DNA of 64,000 nucleotides, from assembly GCF_014204915.1 (NCBI RefSeq), contig NZ_JACHMH010000001.1, positions 1,054,001-1,118,000 on the forward strand, given 5' to 3'. A program made the position numbers and the translations under genes. Position 1 is the stretch's first letter. Every line of letters starts with the position of its first letter. Below the pieces are notes generated by a model that searched no databases, was not told where the DNA came from, and saw nothing but the letters and a program-made list of their open reading frames with translations. This DNA is from Crossiella cryophila. GTDB taxonomy: Bacteria > Actinomycetota > Actinomycetes > Mycobacteriales > Pseudonocardiaceae. Shown piece after piece: positions 36,101-44,169 of this stretch.

Positions 36101-36291
36101 GGGAGGTCGACCTCACCCAGCGCGGTGCCAACGGCGTTGTTGTCGATGTGCAGCGGGACCGTGACCGACGCGCCCAGGGGAGTGGACTGCGTGTCGGGGT
36201 TCTCGCCGGCGCTGGCGACGCCAGTACCGAGGGCGAGCAGCCCACCGGTGACGAGTACGGTCTTCAGACCGCGCTTCGCCCAGATGTGCAT
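33139..36291 (-). CDS. Giant cysteine-free chaplin-like repeat surface protein
   Basis: 1050-aa secreted protein. Signal peptide about residues 1-28. A Lys/Asp-containing spacer precedes about 16 tandem units of roughly 51 residues (about residues 118-935). Each unit has the core G-N-x4-P-V-x2-P-V-x-V-x-G-N/x followed by G-G-W-I or A-x-x-G, a Ser/Thr/Asp-rich stretch, and an A-G-G-D turn. The core resembles the chaplin domain of amyloid-forming aerial-hypha proteins but has no cysteines anywhere. The C-terminus (about 980-1050) is a Leu/Pro-rich tail (P-T-L-P-x-L-P-K-V). There is no LPXTG or membrane anchor. AAAGGAG lies 7 nt before ATG 36291. Confidence 0.85.
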   Translation of the reverse strand: MHIWAKRGLKTVLVTGGLLALGTGVASAGENPDTQSTPLGASVTVPLHIDNNAVGTALGEVDLPPLHNEALTVDTRKIIPNLPFGGAATEAGKSVKLPQLGGKGKATSKADDAPKLGEADLLRANQIHADAVVPVIIEGNAIAATGDADVENVSEYSYSKPEVVVTNGDSGSIAGNVVDVDAVSPVLISGNAVAAAGHAEATSVSLVEAQSGGDVETSGKDSSLSGNAVVVPLATPVQLTGNAISGAAGVADTSNESSIAADAGGNVDSDGEGSTLGGNIGHGQIALPVEGNNNALVVFPVGNSNATGSTTADAIAGGDSVTSGYDSGIGGNLITPNVSGPVTVAGNALAWGGLADSVSESTSTAQTGGLLMTNGDESTGGGNIVDAAIAEPVQVLGNSGGWVSNTDSQHTQVTESVAGGDAFTNGDNGMVAGVIGSAPLTLPAEVSGVAGGWIANADAATNTDTTTDAGGMIGTRGNDSLVAGDGVQVPVAAPVNVEGVTGGWIVNGTAQSTSNTDNEAGGDNTATDDDALGSGNAVSTPVSGPVAVTGSTLGWIVRGESWSEYTADVVSGGDVTGNGTDGGLSGNVVQTPVAMPVQGQGLSGGWIVVSEAESENTVSSVAGGDSTSEGSHGVLTGNLVTPAVAGPVQAEGIAGGWIVNSSGAAENTTDVVAGGDNTTAGDLGGLAGLVATAPVAVPTNVAGDAAGLMLLADGSASNAVTSEAGGDTETSGVKGTGTGTVANVPVASAIQVAGDSVNLIGTTSGVADNSIASEAGGTTVTDGVSSFLGGDIVTAPLSPVVEANGLAASGAGTADAVSASVVETESGGELATAGDGGSIAGSIVNVPVGAAAQPFGDAVSALAVTDSLADSQVDSTVGGPGSTSGAEGGSLSGFNAFAPIGAVAQVYDVPVEVVGDAMTNASEATNMEVGGAPAELQIPVTDMELGKNLPSVTDVPFGFSGAKGRTAAPVNGPLGVSGGKFGLPSLLDGGLIPAMPTLPKVALPTLPGVPAVPGAGRQADLPGVGGLLPTLPALPKVGVPAMPKLPTPGI
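33490..35940 (-). repeat. About 16 tandem coding repeats of ~153 bp
   Basis: Degenerate units of about 51 codons inside the chaplin-like gene. The middle units (about residues 370-680) are most alike and carry the G-G-W-I variant. The first four lack Trp, and the last five drift in the core. Divergence at DNA level argues for old duplications rather than recent slippage. Confidence 0.85.
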
Positions 36292-36481
36292 TGTGGATCT
36301 CCTTTTGTTGTTCCCCCTGGCGGGAGGGGGAATGGGGTCGGATGGCCGGACGTGAATTCACGTCGGGGCAATCGGCCACCCGGGTCTATGGGGATATTTC
36401 AGGCACGCCGAATAAAATCGACGTGCACCGGAATGGCGCGATTTCTGCGACCTGCGAGAACGGCGAGCGGAGCGCCGAGAG

Positions 36482-36535
36482 AAAAGCCCCGGCAGCACGC
36501 CGACCTCAGGACAGAGGTCGCTTACCGCGCCGGGG
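36482..36535 (-). terminator. Terminator after the 36.5-kb secreted-protein gene
   Basis: Nested hairpin on the minus strand: outer CCCCGGC/GCCGGGG (36535-36529 with 36493-36487), inner GACCTC/GAGGTC (36519-36514 with 36507-36502), then CTTTTC. It gives the chaplin-like gene its own transcript; the remaining 36292-36481 is its promoter region. Confidence 0.8.
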
Positions 36536-36538
36536 TGG

Positions 36539-37351
36539 TCAGTCGGGGGTGGTGCCGGGCGCCTTGGCCTGCCCGGCGAGCACGCAGTCGGCCGCGGCGG
36601 AGTCCGCCAGCAGGCCACGCGTGGTGTCCATCAGGGAGTGCATCGGCAGATAGCCGCCGAGCGCGACCAGGGCCGCGTCGGTTCCGTCGTGTCCGCACGA
36701 GCAGGAACCGGGGTTGCTGGTCGGCACCGGCATCGGCAACGGGACCAGCGGGAGGAGTGGAAGGCCAGGCTGGACGGGCTGCGGCTGTTGCCGGGGCGCG
36801 TCCTCGACCTGGCCTGGCTGCTGCACCGGCGCCGTGCTCGGCGCAGGCGGAACGGGATGGCGATCAGGCTGACTCGCCACTGGGGCCGTCGCCGCCTGCT
36901 CCACACGGGATTCGGCGTCGGCGACGGGGGCGCCCTCGTAGTAGGCGGCGTCCCTGGCGTACATCCGGGCGGAGGGCCCGGAGCCGGTGTTGGCGACCGC
37001 CTCGGTCACCTCGCTGAGCACCGGGGCCTGCTCGAACAGCTTGGCCACGTTGTGCACGGCGTCTTCGATGGGGCCATCGACCTTGACCTGCCGCGCGGGC
37101 TGGCTGATCACCGAGGTTGCCTCGCTGATCGCCCTGCGAACGCCCTCGTCAGCGGCAGTGCGGACCTCGCCGACCAGGCCGGCGGCCTGGTCAGTGGAGG
37201 CGGCGAGAGCCTGCGTGACGCTCTGCACCGGGTCGGCCATCGGCTCGACCGGGACCAGGTCCGCGGCGTTGGCCGAACCAGCCGCGATCAGCCAGCCGAT
37301 CAGCGTGCCGCCGGAGACCACGAGCGCCCGGGACAGCAGCCGACGCACTCG
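36539..37351 (-). CDS. Small secreted protein of unknown function
   Basis: 270-aa protein from GTG 37351 (GGGGGG at 7 nt), which gives a standard signal peptide ending A-N-A (residue 28). A GTG at 37387 with GGAGG at 7 nt would add 12 residues. A helical region (about residues 30-130) is followed by a Pro/Gln-rich linker. The C-terminal part has three cysteines, C-S-C-G and a later D-C-V-L-A, enough for one disulfide. I recognise no family. It sits between the chaplin-like gene and the beta-helix membrane protein, all on the minus strand. Confidence 0.7.
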   Translation of the reverse strand, partial: RVRRLLSRALVVSGGTLIGWLIAAGSANAADLVPVEPMADPVQSVTQALAASTDQAAGLVGEVRTAADEGVRRAISEATSVISQPARQVKVDGPIEDAVHNVAKLFEQAPVLSEVTEAVANTGSGPSARMYARDAAYYEGAPVADAESRVEQAATAPVASQPDRHPVPPAPSTAPVQQPGQVEDAPRQQPQPVQPGLPLLPLVPLPMPVPTSNPGSCSCGHDGTDAALVALGGYLPMHSLMDTTRGLLADSAAADCVLAGQAKAPGTTPD

Positions 37352-37506
37352 GCCACCCCCCGCGACATTCTGGTCCGTACCCGGCACGTGCACGCCTCCG
37401 TCTGGAGAATCTTGAGCTGGACAACGCAGAACATGTCAGATCAAGAACCCCGTCCGCAAACTCTGCGGCCGAATACCCACTATCGAGTTAATTGGCTAAA
37501 GCTGAT

Positions 37507-39756
37507 TTAGTTTCGCTTCAACACACGGGTCGCGCCGGCCGCCGCGGTGGAGGCGAGAATCCAGCCGACCGCGGTGAGCACCACGGCTATCCACTGCGAG
37601 GCGCCGGTGATCCGCCACATGTTGTCCTGGCCGAGGGTCACGATCGGCAGCAACATGTCCGCGGCCAGCAGCCAGGGGTTCCACACCGGGTTCTGGTCGG
37701 AGTCCAGGCGCTCGATCGGATATTGGTGCGGACCGGGGGTGGCGCTGTACATCTCGTTGAACCAGATGCCACCAGCCGCCCAGAACACCAGCAGCCACAG
37801 CAGCGCCAGCCAGGGCCGGTAGCCGTAGCCGACGGTGACCTCCTGCAGCAGGCCCCACAGCCGCCCGGCCACGCCCAGCTCGGTGTAGCGGTGCCGCTGC
37901 TTCTCCAGCAGCACGCGTTCCGCGCGTTCCTCGTGCCCGCCGTCCCGGTAGACGTTGGCCAGCTGCTCGTAGGGTCCCGGCGCGTAGTCCGGGGCCACCG
38001 TGCGCAGCCAGGTCAGCCGGGTGCGCACGTCGACGTCCGGGTCCGCGGCGATGCCCTGATAGGAGAAGTCCTCCAGGTCGAGCCCGCCGGTGGCCTGCCA
38101 CAGCAGCTCCCCGTCGGTGACCGTGACGACCTTGGCCCGGCTCAGGATCACCCGGCCCAGCGGCCTGCGGCCGAAGCGCACCACGAGCTGCTGCGCGGTC
38201 AGGCCGTAGGCGTTGAGCGCGATGCCGTCATCGCCGCCGCCCAGTTCGGAGCCGGTGAAGGTGACCATCTTGCCCACCTCGACCAGCCGGATCCGCACCC
38301 CGCCCTCGGCCACCATGCCCCAGCTGCAGAGCAGGTCCTTGCCGATGGTGGCGACCCTGGCGTCCAGCGAGGGCTTGATGGTGCCGTCGTTGCGGCGGCG
38401 CGGGTCGACCAGCTTGGCGCCGGAGCAGTCCAGGGTGGAGCCGATGGCGGCGTTCTGCAGCCGGACCGAGCCGCGGGCGGCCAGATCACGCAGGAACAGG
38501 GTGCCGCCGACGCGCAGCCGGTCGGCGAAGAGCACGTCGATGCCGGGTCCGTGCAGGGTCACCCCGGACAGGCTGGCGCTGCCGTGCACGTGCGCGTCGA
38601 CCAGCCGGACCTGCCCGAAGGCGCGCATGCCGCCCTGCCGCTCGAACCGGCCGTCGGGCAGCCGGACCGCCTTGCCCCTGGCCTCCAGGTCGCCGCGCAC
38701 CTCGATGCCGTCGGCGAACAGGGCCACCGGGAACCGCTGCACCGGCTGCTTCTCGTGCTCCTCCTCCAGTTCGGCCAGCGCGGCCTCCGGACCGAGGGTG
38801 GCGCCGACCATGCGCAGGTAGCCGCCGATGCTGGCGTTGGGCAGCCGCACCGAACCGGCCGAGGTGAAGCCGTCGTCGAGCTGCACGTTGCCGTCCACCG
38901 TGATCCGGTCGGCGACCAGCGAGGCGGCGTCGTGCGCCTGGCCGTGCGGCACGATCGGCATCGGCGAGTCGGCGGAGTCCTCGGCCTGCAGCCGGGCGCC
39001 GGAGAACACCGCGTCGCCGCCGATCCGGGCGCCGGAGAGCACCACCCGGCCGCTGGCGGTGAACCGGCCGCCGTCGCCGTCGCAGAACAGATTGCCGGAG
39101 ACGACCAGTCCCGAGCCCTCCAGCGCGTCCGCGCCGGGGTTGCTCAGGTGCGCGCCGCCCAGGTGCACGTTGCCGCTGACCGTGGCCCCGCGCAGGCGCA
39201 CCTCGCCGGTGGCCCGCAGCGAGGTGGCCTGCAGTGAACCGCTGATCCGCAGCCGGGCGCCGAGCAGCGCGTGGTCCTGCGGGCTGCGCAGCACCGCGCC
39301 AGCCAGCCGCAGGGTGCCGCGCACGGTGGCGTCGGTGAGGTCGACGCAGCCGGTGGCGGTGAACCCGGCCTCCAGCACCAGGTCGCTGTCGATCTGCAGG
39401 TTGCGGCCCTTGAGGCCGGGCAGCCGGCAGCCGGGCAGGCGCAGCCCGATCAGCCGGGCCATCCGCAGATCGGGCGCGGTGTCAAAGGTGCACCTGGTCA
39501 GTTCGATCAGGGTGCGCAGGTCCAGCGCCTCCAGGTCGAGGCGGCCGGTGATGCTCGCCCCGGTCAGCCGCAGCGCGGGCACCCCGGCGGGCCGCAGCCG
39601 GTAGAGGCCGGTGAGCAGCCCGGCCAGCAGGCTGGCCCGCACCCGGGTGTCCACACCGTCTGCCAGCGGCAGGACCAGCTGACGACCGACCGCGAAGGCG
39701 CGGCAGACCGCGCGCTCGACCTCGGTGAAATCCGAGGGCTTGGGATACGGGTCCAT
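37507..39756 (-). CDS. Beta-helix (bactofilin/pentapeptide-like) protein with C-terminal membrane helices
   Basis: 749-aa protein. Residues of about 60-560 are a long run of short strands with repeated G-x-L-x-L-x-G-A-x-I/L-x-G periodicity, a right-handed beta-helix of the pentapeptide/bactofilin kind. A charged helical part follows (L-E-K-Q-R-H-R-Y). The C-terminal membrane module has Y-G-Y-R-P-W and two or three helices with L-L-P-I-V-T-L-G-Q between them, a layout recalling two-helix channel pores. Homologues are sometimes labelled membrane-associated oxidoreductase, but I see no cofactor motif. ATG 39756 is the sensible start; the SD is weak. Confidence 0.72.
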   Translation of the reverse strand: MDPYPKPSDFTEVERAVCRAFAVGRQLVLPLADGVDTRVRASLLAGLLTGLYRLRPAGVPALRLTGASITGRLDLEALDLRTLIELTRCTFDTAPDLRMARLIGLRLPGCRLPGLKGRNLQIDSDLVLEAGFTATGCVDLTDATVRGTLRLAGAVLRSPQDHALLGARLRISGSLQATSLRATGEVRLRGATVSGNVHLGGAHLSNPGADALEGSGLVVSGNLFCDGDGGRFTASGRVVLSGARIGGDAVFSGARLQAEDSADSPMPIVPHGQAHDAASLVADRITVDGNVQLDDGFTSAGSVRLPNASIGGYLRMVGATLGPEAALAELEEEHEKQPVQRFPVALFADGIEVRGDLEARGKAVRLPDGRFERQGGMRAFGQVRLVDAHVHGSASLSGVTLHGPGIDVLFADRLRVGGTLFLRDLAARGSVRLQNAAIGSTLDCSGAKLVDPRRRNDGTIKPSLDARVATIGKDLLCSWGMVAEGGVRIRLVEVGKMVTFTGSELGGGDDGIALNAYGLTAQQLVVRFGRRPLGRVILSRAKVVTVTDGELLWQATGGLDLEDFSYQGIAADPDVDVRTRLTWLRTVAPDYAPGPYEQLANVYRDGGHEERAERVLLEKQRHRYTELGVAGRLWGLLQEVTVGYGYRPWLALLWLLVFWAAGGIWFNEMYSATPGPHQYPIERLDSDQNPVWNPWLLAADMLLPIVTLGQDNMWRITGASQWIAVVLTAVGWILASTAAAGATRVLKRN

Positions 39757-39856
39757 TGCTGTCGATCTCACCCGCACGGGGCCGGATGGGCAATAGACCG
39801 GAGGACGGCCCGCGCGTTTGCCCCATGACGACTCGGTCACGGCTACCGTGATCGGG

Positions 39857-41029
39857 GTGAGCAGCCGCAGGCAGGAGCAGCCGAGCAAGGTCCGGCGCGA
39901 GGTTGTCGAGCAGGTCCCCTACGGACTCCGGGTGGGAGCGGCGCTGTCCTGGCGCTTCCTCACCCTCTGCGGCGCGTTGGCCGTACTGGTGTTCCTGGTC
40001 GGCTACTTCGCCAGCCTGGTGATCCCGGTGGGCATCGCGCTGCTGCTGGCCGCGCTGATGGCGCCCGCGGTGAAGCACCTGGTGGCCTGGAAGGTGCCGG
40101 GCTGGGCGGCCACCACGATCGTCCTGGTCGGCGGGCTGCTGCTGGTGGTCGGCGTGCTGGTCTCGGTGGTCGCGGCCTTCGTCAACGGCGTGCCAGAGCT
40201 GCAGGCCAAGGTCGTGGTCGGTATCGACCAGATCAAGGACTGGCTGGTGCACGGGCCGCTGCAGCTGACCCCGCAGGACCTGGACCAGTACGTTGGCCGG
40301 TTCGTGGAGATGCTCAAGAGCAACATCTCCACCATCGCCACCAACGCGGTGAACACCACGGTGACCACCGCGGTCGGCGTCGGCGAACTGCTCACCGGCT
40401 TCCTGCTGCTGTTGTTCACCCTGATCTTCTTCCTGCACGACGGCAGCAACATCTGGAGCTTCCTCACCAGGGGCGTGCCGATCCGGGCCCGCAAGCGGGT
40501 GGACGTGGCGGGCCGCCGCGGCTTCGCCTCGCTGGTCAGCTACGTGCGGGCGACCGTGGTGGTGGCCATCGTGGACGCGGTGGGCATCGGCATCGGCCTG
40601 GCCATCGTGGGCGTGCCACTGGCGGTGCCACTGGCCGCGCTGGTCTTCCTGGCCGCGTTCGTGCCGATCATCGGTTCGCTGATCGCCGGTTCGGTCGCGG
40701 TGCTGGTGGCCCTGGTGGCCAACGGCCCGATCGAGGCGCTGATCGTGCTGATCATCGTGATCGCGGTGATGCAGCTGGAAAGCCACGTCCTGCAGCCCCT
40801 GCTGCTGGGCAAGGCGGTCTCCCTGCACCCGCTCGCGGTGATCCTGGTGATCATGGGTGGCCTGTCCCTCGCCGGGATCCCCGGCGCGCTGCTGGGTGTG
40901 CCGGTGCTGGCGGTGCTGAACTCGGCGATCCGCTCACTGGTCAACGAGGACGATCCGGATCCGGAGCTGGTGGACCCGACCAACCGGGCCGACGCGGTGG
41001 TCGGCGGCAAGGGCGAGGAGCCCGCCTAG
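39857..41029 (+). CDS. AI-2E family transporter
   Basis: 390-aa polytopic membrane protein of the AI-2E (PerM/TqsA) family. Two N-terminal helices, a long periplasmic-type helical segment (about residues 100-190), then five or six helices including the conserved P-I-I-G-S-L-I-A-G and late G-I-P-G-A-L-L-G-V-P motifs. Members export autoinducer-like molecules or ions; the substrate is uncertain. GTG 39857 is chosen because TACCGT (39844-39849) ends 7 nt upstream, suggesting a leaderless message. It is divergent from the beta-helix protein. Its stop overlaps the convergent diguanylate cyclase stop by 3 bp. Confidence 0.87.
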   Translation: MSSRRQEQPSKVRREVVEQVPYGLRVGAALSWRFLTLCGALAVLVFLVGYFASLVIPVGIALLLAALMAPAVKHLVAWKVPGWAATTIVLVGGLLLVVGVLVSVVAAFVNGVPELQAKVVVGIDQIKDWLVHGPLQLTPQDLDQYVGRFVEMLKSNISTIATNAVNTTVTTAVGVGELLTGFLLLLFTLIFFLHDGSNIWSFLTRGVPIRARKRVDVAGRRGFASLVSYVRATVVVAIVDAVGIGIGLAIVGVPLAVPLAALVFLAAFVPIIGSLIAGSVAVLVALVANGPIEALIVLIIVIAVMQLESHVLQPLLLGKAVSLHPLAVILVIMGGLSLAGIPGALLGVPVLAVLNSAIRSLVNEDDPDPELVDPTNRADAVVGGKGEEPA

Positions 41030-42237
41030 GCCACCGTGACCAGGTTGCGGCCGGAACTCTTCGCGGCCAGCAGCGCGGAGTCGGCGGCCACCATCAGGTC
41101 CGGCAGCACGTAGCCGTAGCGCGGCGAGGTGGCCACGCCGATGCTCACGGTCAGCCCGGACAGCTCGTGGTCGCGGCCGTCGGTGGCGGTGGTGGGCACC
41201 CGCAGCTGGGCCACGCCTGCCCGTACCCGTTGCGCGGTCTGTTCCGCCTCGCCGGGGGTGGTGTCGGGCAGCAGCACCACGAACTCCTCGCCGCCGAAGC
41301 GACCGACCAGTTCGCCGTGCCGGACGCTGCCCAGCAGCAGCCTGCCCACCGCGGCCAGCGCCGCGTCACCGGCCAGGTGACCGACTCGGTCGTTGACCCG
41401 TTTGAAGTGGTCCAGGTCGAGCAGCAGCAGGGCGGCGGCGGACTTGCGGTTGCGGGCCCGGTCCAGGGCGTCGCGGGCCAGCCGGTCCCAGTGCATCGAG
41501 TTGGCCAGGCCGGTCTTGGCGTCCCGCTGGGCCGAGCGTTGCCACTGTGGCAACTGGGCCGCGCTCTCCAGCAGCAGCAACGGCGGCGCGGCCAGCAGCA
41601 CCCGGAGTGGGTCGTCGGTCATCGCCATCGCCATCAGGCCGCCGAGGCAGACCGCGACCACGCCGACGGTGACGTCGAGCATCTGCCCGACCACCTGTTC
41701 CGGCCGGGCCGCCGGATTGCGCAGCCGCAGGCCGATGGCCACGATCAGCGCCCGCACCACCAGCAGGGTTGCGCCCGCGGCGACCATCGCGAACAGGTCG
41801 GTGCGTGGTTCGGACCAGCCGATGACGGTGCGCGCGGCCATGGTGGCCAGCACGGTGGCCGAGGTGGTGAAGAACCAGTGGTGCGGCCGGTGCCGGGGAC
41901 TGAGCGCGCCGTGCAGCGCGGGCCCCAGCATCAGCACCACCAGCAGGTTGCCCGGCAGCGCGAACACCCCGGCGAGCAGGTAGGACACGTGCACGGCCCA
42001 GGGGCTGCGCTGCGGTTCCACCCGCAACGCGCCGACCACGCTGGTGCCGATTACCACCAACGCGGCGGTCAGCACCAGCACGATGAACCTGGGTAGATCC
42101 TCCGTGCGCGGGGCATGCCCCAGCACGGTGAGCAGAACCGCGGCGGACACTGCGAAACCGTCGATCACCAGCCAGTACACCAGCGCCGGTCCACGCAGTG
42201 TCCACAGTGGCCAGTCACGCAAGACGGCCTCCCCCAT
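41026..42237 (-). CDS. Membrane-bound diguanylate cyclase (GGDEF)
   Basis: 403-aa protein with seven or eight N-terminal helices (about residues 15-220, a MASE-like sensory block), followed by a GGDEF domain. The signature is R-F-G-G-E-E-F, the active GGEEF variant, preceded by D-L-D-H-F-K-R-V-N-D. It should make cyclic di-GMP from GTP. No RxxD inhibitory site is obvious before the signature, and no EAL domain is present. ATG 42237 is used; the frame extends further but without an SD or conserved residues. Divergent from the histidine kinase gene. Confidence 0.88.
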   Translation of the reverse strand: MGEAVLRDWPLWTLRGPALVYWLVIDGFAVSAAVLLTVLGHAPRTEDLPRFIVLVLTAALVVIGTSVVGALRVEPQRSPWAVHVSYLLAGVFALPGNLLVVLMLGPALHGALSPRHRPHHWFFTTSATVLATMAARTVIGWSEPRTDLFAMVAAGATLLVVRALIVAIGLRLRNPAARPEQVVGQMLDVTVGVVAVCLGGLMAMAMTDDPLRVLLAAPPLLLLESAAQLPQWQRSAQRDAKTGLANSMHWDRLARDALDRARNRKSAAALLLLDLDHFKRVNDRVGHLAGDAALAAVGRLLLGSVRHGELVGRFGGEEFVVLLPDTTPGEAEQTAQRVRAGVAQLRVPTTATDGRDHELSGLTVSIGVATSPRYGYVLPDLMVAADSALLAAKSSGRNLVTVA

Positions 42238-42320
42238 GGTGCGGACACCAGAAACCCGTGGCGATGCGTAGCCGGCCCCCTGCCGACCGTCACCCCCGCT
42301 CAAGGGTGGCACAGATACCG

Positions 42321-42340
42321 GCTTGGGACTGCGTCCAAGC
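42321..42340. promoter_or_regulatory. Imperfect palindrome in the cyclase/kinase divergent region
   Basis: GCTTGG-GAC...GTC-CAAGC at 42321-42340, with one bulged base, lies 31 bp before the kinase start. It could be an operator for the adjacent response regulator or for a cyclase regulator. Support is positional only. Confidence 0.3.
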
Positions 42341-42371
42341 GGGGGGATTGGTATGCGCTTGGTGAGGCAGG

Positions 42372-43511
42372 ATGTCATCCGTGGGAGAGACGGTCATGCC
42401 GCTGTGGCGCGCACTCGTGTGGTTGCGCGTGGTCACGCTGCTGTTCGCGCTGGGCGGGGTGTTGGTACACCGCGCGCAGTACGAGCGGGAGTGGCTCGGC
42501 TGGGTGGTCTTCGGCGTGATGACGGTCTGGACCGCCTTCACCGTCTACTGCTACTCCAGGGAGAGCGGCCGCCGGACCTCGGTGGTGGTGGCCGATGTGC
42601 TGCTCACCGCCGGGCTGCTGCTGGCCTGCTGGTTCGTGCACGACCGGACCTACATGCTCTCCTCGGCGCCGACCGTGGTCACGGTGTGGGCGCCGGGCTG
42701 CGTGGTGGCCGCGGCGGTGCTGCACGGACGCGGTCCCGGCATGCTGGCCGGGGCGATCGTGGCCGGGATGAGCTGGCTGATCCGGGGCCGCTTCGACACC
42801 GACATCGCCAGGGACACCGTGCTGCTGGTCGGGGTCGGCTTCGTGCTCGGCCTGGCCTCCTCGGTGGCCAGGCGTTCGGCCGAGCGGCTGCACCGGGCCC
42901 TGCAGGCGGAGGCGGCGACCAGGGAGCGGGAGCGGCTGGCCCGCTCCATCCACGACGGGGTGCTGCAGGTGCTGGCCAGGGTGCGGCGACGCGGCCGGGA
43001 GCTGGGCGGGGAGACCGCGGAACTGGCCGAACTGGCCGGTGAGCAGGAAATAGCGTTGCGCGCACTGGTGTCCAGCCAGCCACCTGAGTCCACTGTGGAC
43101 GGTGAGGTGGACCTGCGCCCGCAGCTGCAGCTACTGGCCACGCCGCGGTTCCAGGTCTCCGCACCCGCCACCCAGGTGCTGCTGCCGGCGCACACCGCGG
43201 CCGAGCTGTGCGCGCTGACCAGGGAAGCACTGTCCAATGTGGACGAACATGCCGGCGGTGCGGCACGGGCCTGGGTGCTGGTGGAGGACCTGGGCGAGGA
43301 GGTCGTGGTGAGCATCAGGGACGACGGGCCGGGCATTCCGGACGGCCGGATCACCGCGGCCGAGGCGGAGGGACGAATGGGCATCGCGCAATCGATCCGG
43401 GGGCGGGTGCAGGACCTGCATGGCACGCTCGCCCTGCACACCGGGGCCGGGGAGGGCACCGAGTGGGAGGTCCGCGTGCCGAGGCAGACAACGAAGGGGG
43501 GACGGCGATGA
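42372..43511 (+). CDS. Sensor histidine kinase (HisKA_3, MacS-like)
   Basis: 379-aa kinase. An N-terminal membrane block of five or six helices (about residues 10-165) is followed by the HisKA_3 motif R-L-A-R-S-I-H194-D-G-V-L-Q, then a HATPase domain with E-A-L-S-N-V-D-E-H-A and D-D-G-P-G-I-P. It phosphorylates the co-transcribed LuxR-type regulator. The pattern (DUF5931-like sensor) resembles Streptomyces MacS. Its stop overlaps the regulator ATG (ATGA). ATG 42372 has GAGG 4 nt upstream. Confidence 0.9.
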   Translation: MSSVGETVMPLWRALVWLRVVTLLFALGGVLVHRAQYEREWLGWVVFGVMTVWTAFTVYCYSRESGRRTSVVVADVLLTAGLLLACWFVHDRTYMLSSAPTVVTVWAPGCVVAAAVLHGRGPGMLAGAIVAGMSWLIRGRFDTDIARDTVLLVGVGFVLGLASSVARRSAERLHRALQAEAATRERERLARSIHDGVLQVLARVRRRGRELGGETAELAELAGEQEIALRALVSSQPPESTVDGEVDLRPQLQLLATPRFQVSAPATQVLLPAHTAAELCALTREALSNVDEHAGGAARAWVLVEDLGEEVVVSIRDDGPGIPDGRITAAEAEGRMGIAQSIRGRVQDLHGTLALHTGAGEGTEWEVRVPRQTTKGGRR

Positions 43512-44167
43512 ATGCGCCGAAGGTGACGGTGATGGTCGTCGACGACCATCCGATCTGGCGCGACGGGGTAGCCCGTGACCTGGCCGAACGCGGGTTCGAG
43601 GTGCTGGCCACCGCCGGCGACGGGGACGCCGCGGTGCGCATCGCGCGGGCGGTGCGCCCGGACGTGGTGCTGATGGACCTGAACATGGGTGAGACCTCCG
43701 GCGTGCAGGCGGCCGGGCTGATCACCGCGGAACTGCGCGAGACCAAGGTGCTGGTGCTCTCGGCCAGCGGCGAGCACGACGACGTGCTGGAGGCGGTCAA
43801 GGCAGGCGCCTCCGGCTACCTGGTGAAGTCGGCCTCGGTGGAGGAGCTGATCGACGCGGTGCGCCGGACCGCCGCGGGCGACGCGGTGTTCACCCCCGGC
43901 CTGGCCGGGCTGGTGCTCGGCGAGTACCGGCGGATGGCCACCACCCCGGACGGCGGACCGGCCGCGCCGCAGCTCACCGAACGGGAGACCGAGGTGCTGC
44001 GGCTGGTGGCCAAGGGCATGACCGCCCGGCAGATAGCCACCAGGCTGGTCATCTCGCACCGCACGGTGGAGAACCACGTGCAGTCCACGCTGCGCAAACT
44101 CCAGCTGCACAACCGGGTCGAGCTGGCCCGCTACGCCATCGAGCACGGCCTGGACGTCGAGGAGTGA
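43508..44167 (+). CDS. LuxR/NarL-family response regulator
   Basis: 219-aa regulator. The receiver has D12/D13 and phosphoacceptor D57 (V-V-L-M-D-L-N-M-G), T/S in L-S-A-S-G, and K in Y-L-V-K-S-A. The C-terminal LuxR HTH has L-T-E-R-E-T-E-V-L-R-L-V and I-S-H-R-T-V-E-N-H-V. It is partner of the overlapping kinase (ATGA) and is followed by the DUF1707 gene through a GTGA overlap, so one three-gene transcript is likely. Confidence 0.92.
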   Translation: MNAPKVTVMVVDDHPIWRDGVARDLAERGFEVLATAGDGDAAVRIARAVRPDVVLMDLNMGETSGVQAAGLITAELRETKVLVLSASGEHDDVLEAVKAGASGYLVKSASVEELIDAVRRTAAGDAVFTPGLAGLVLGEYRRMATTPDGGPAAPQLTERETEVLRLVAKGMTARQIATRLVISHRTVENHVQSTLRKLQLHNRVELARYAIEHGLDVEE

Positions 44168-44169
44168 GG

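Noticed and set aside
33079-37017. 1312-codon open frame on the plus strand
   Set aside because: It runs antisense to the chaplin-like gene with Gly/Arg/His-rich shadow composition. High GC at third positions keeps antisense frames open; no domain or SD supports it.
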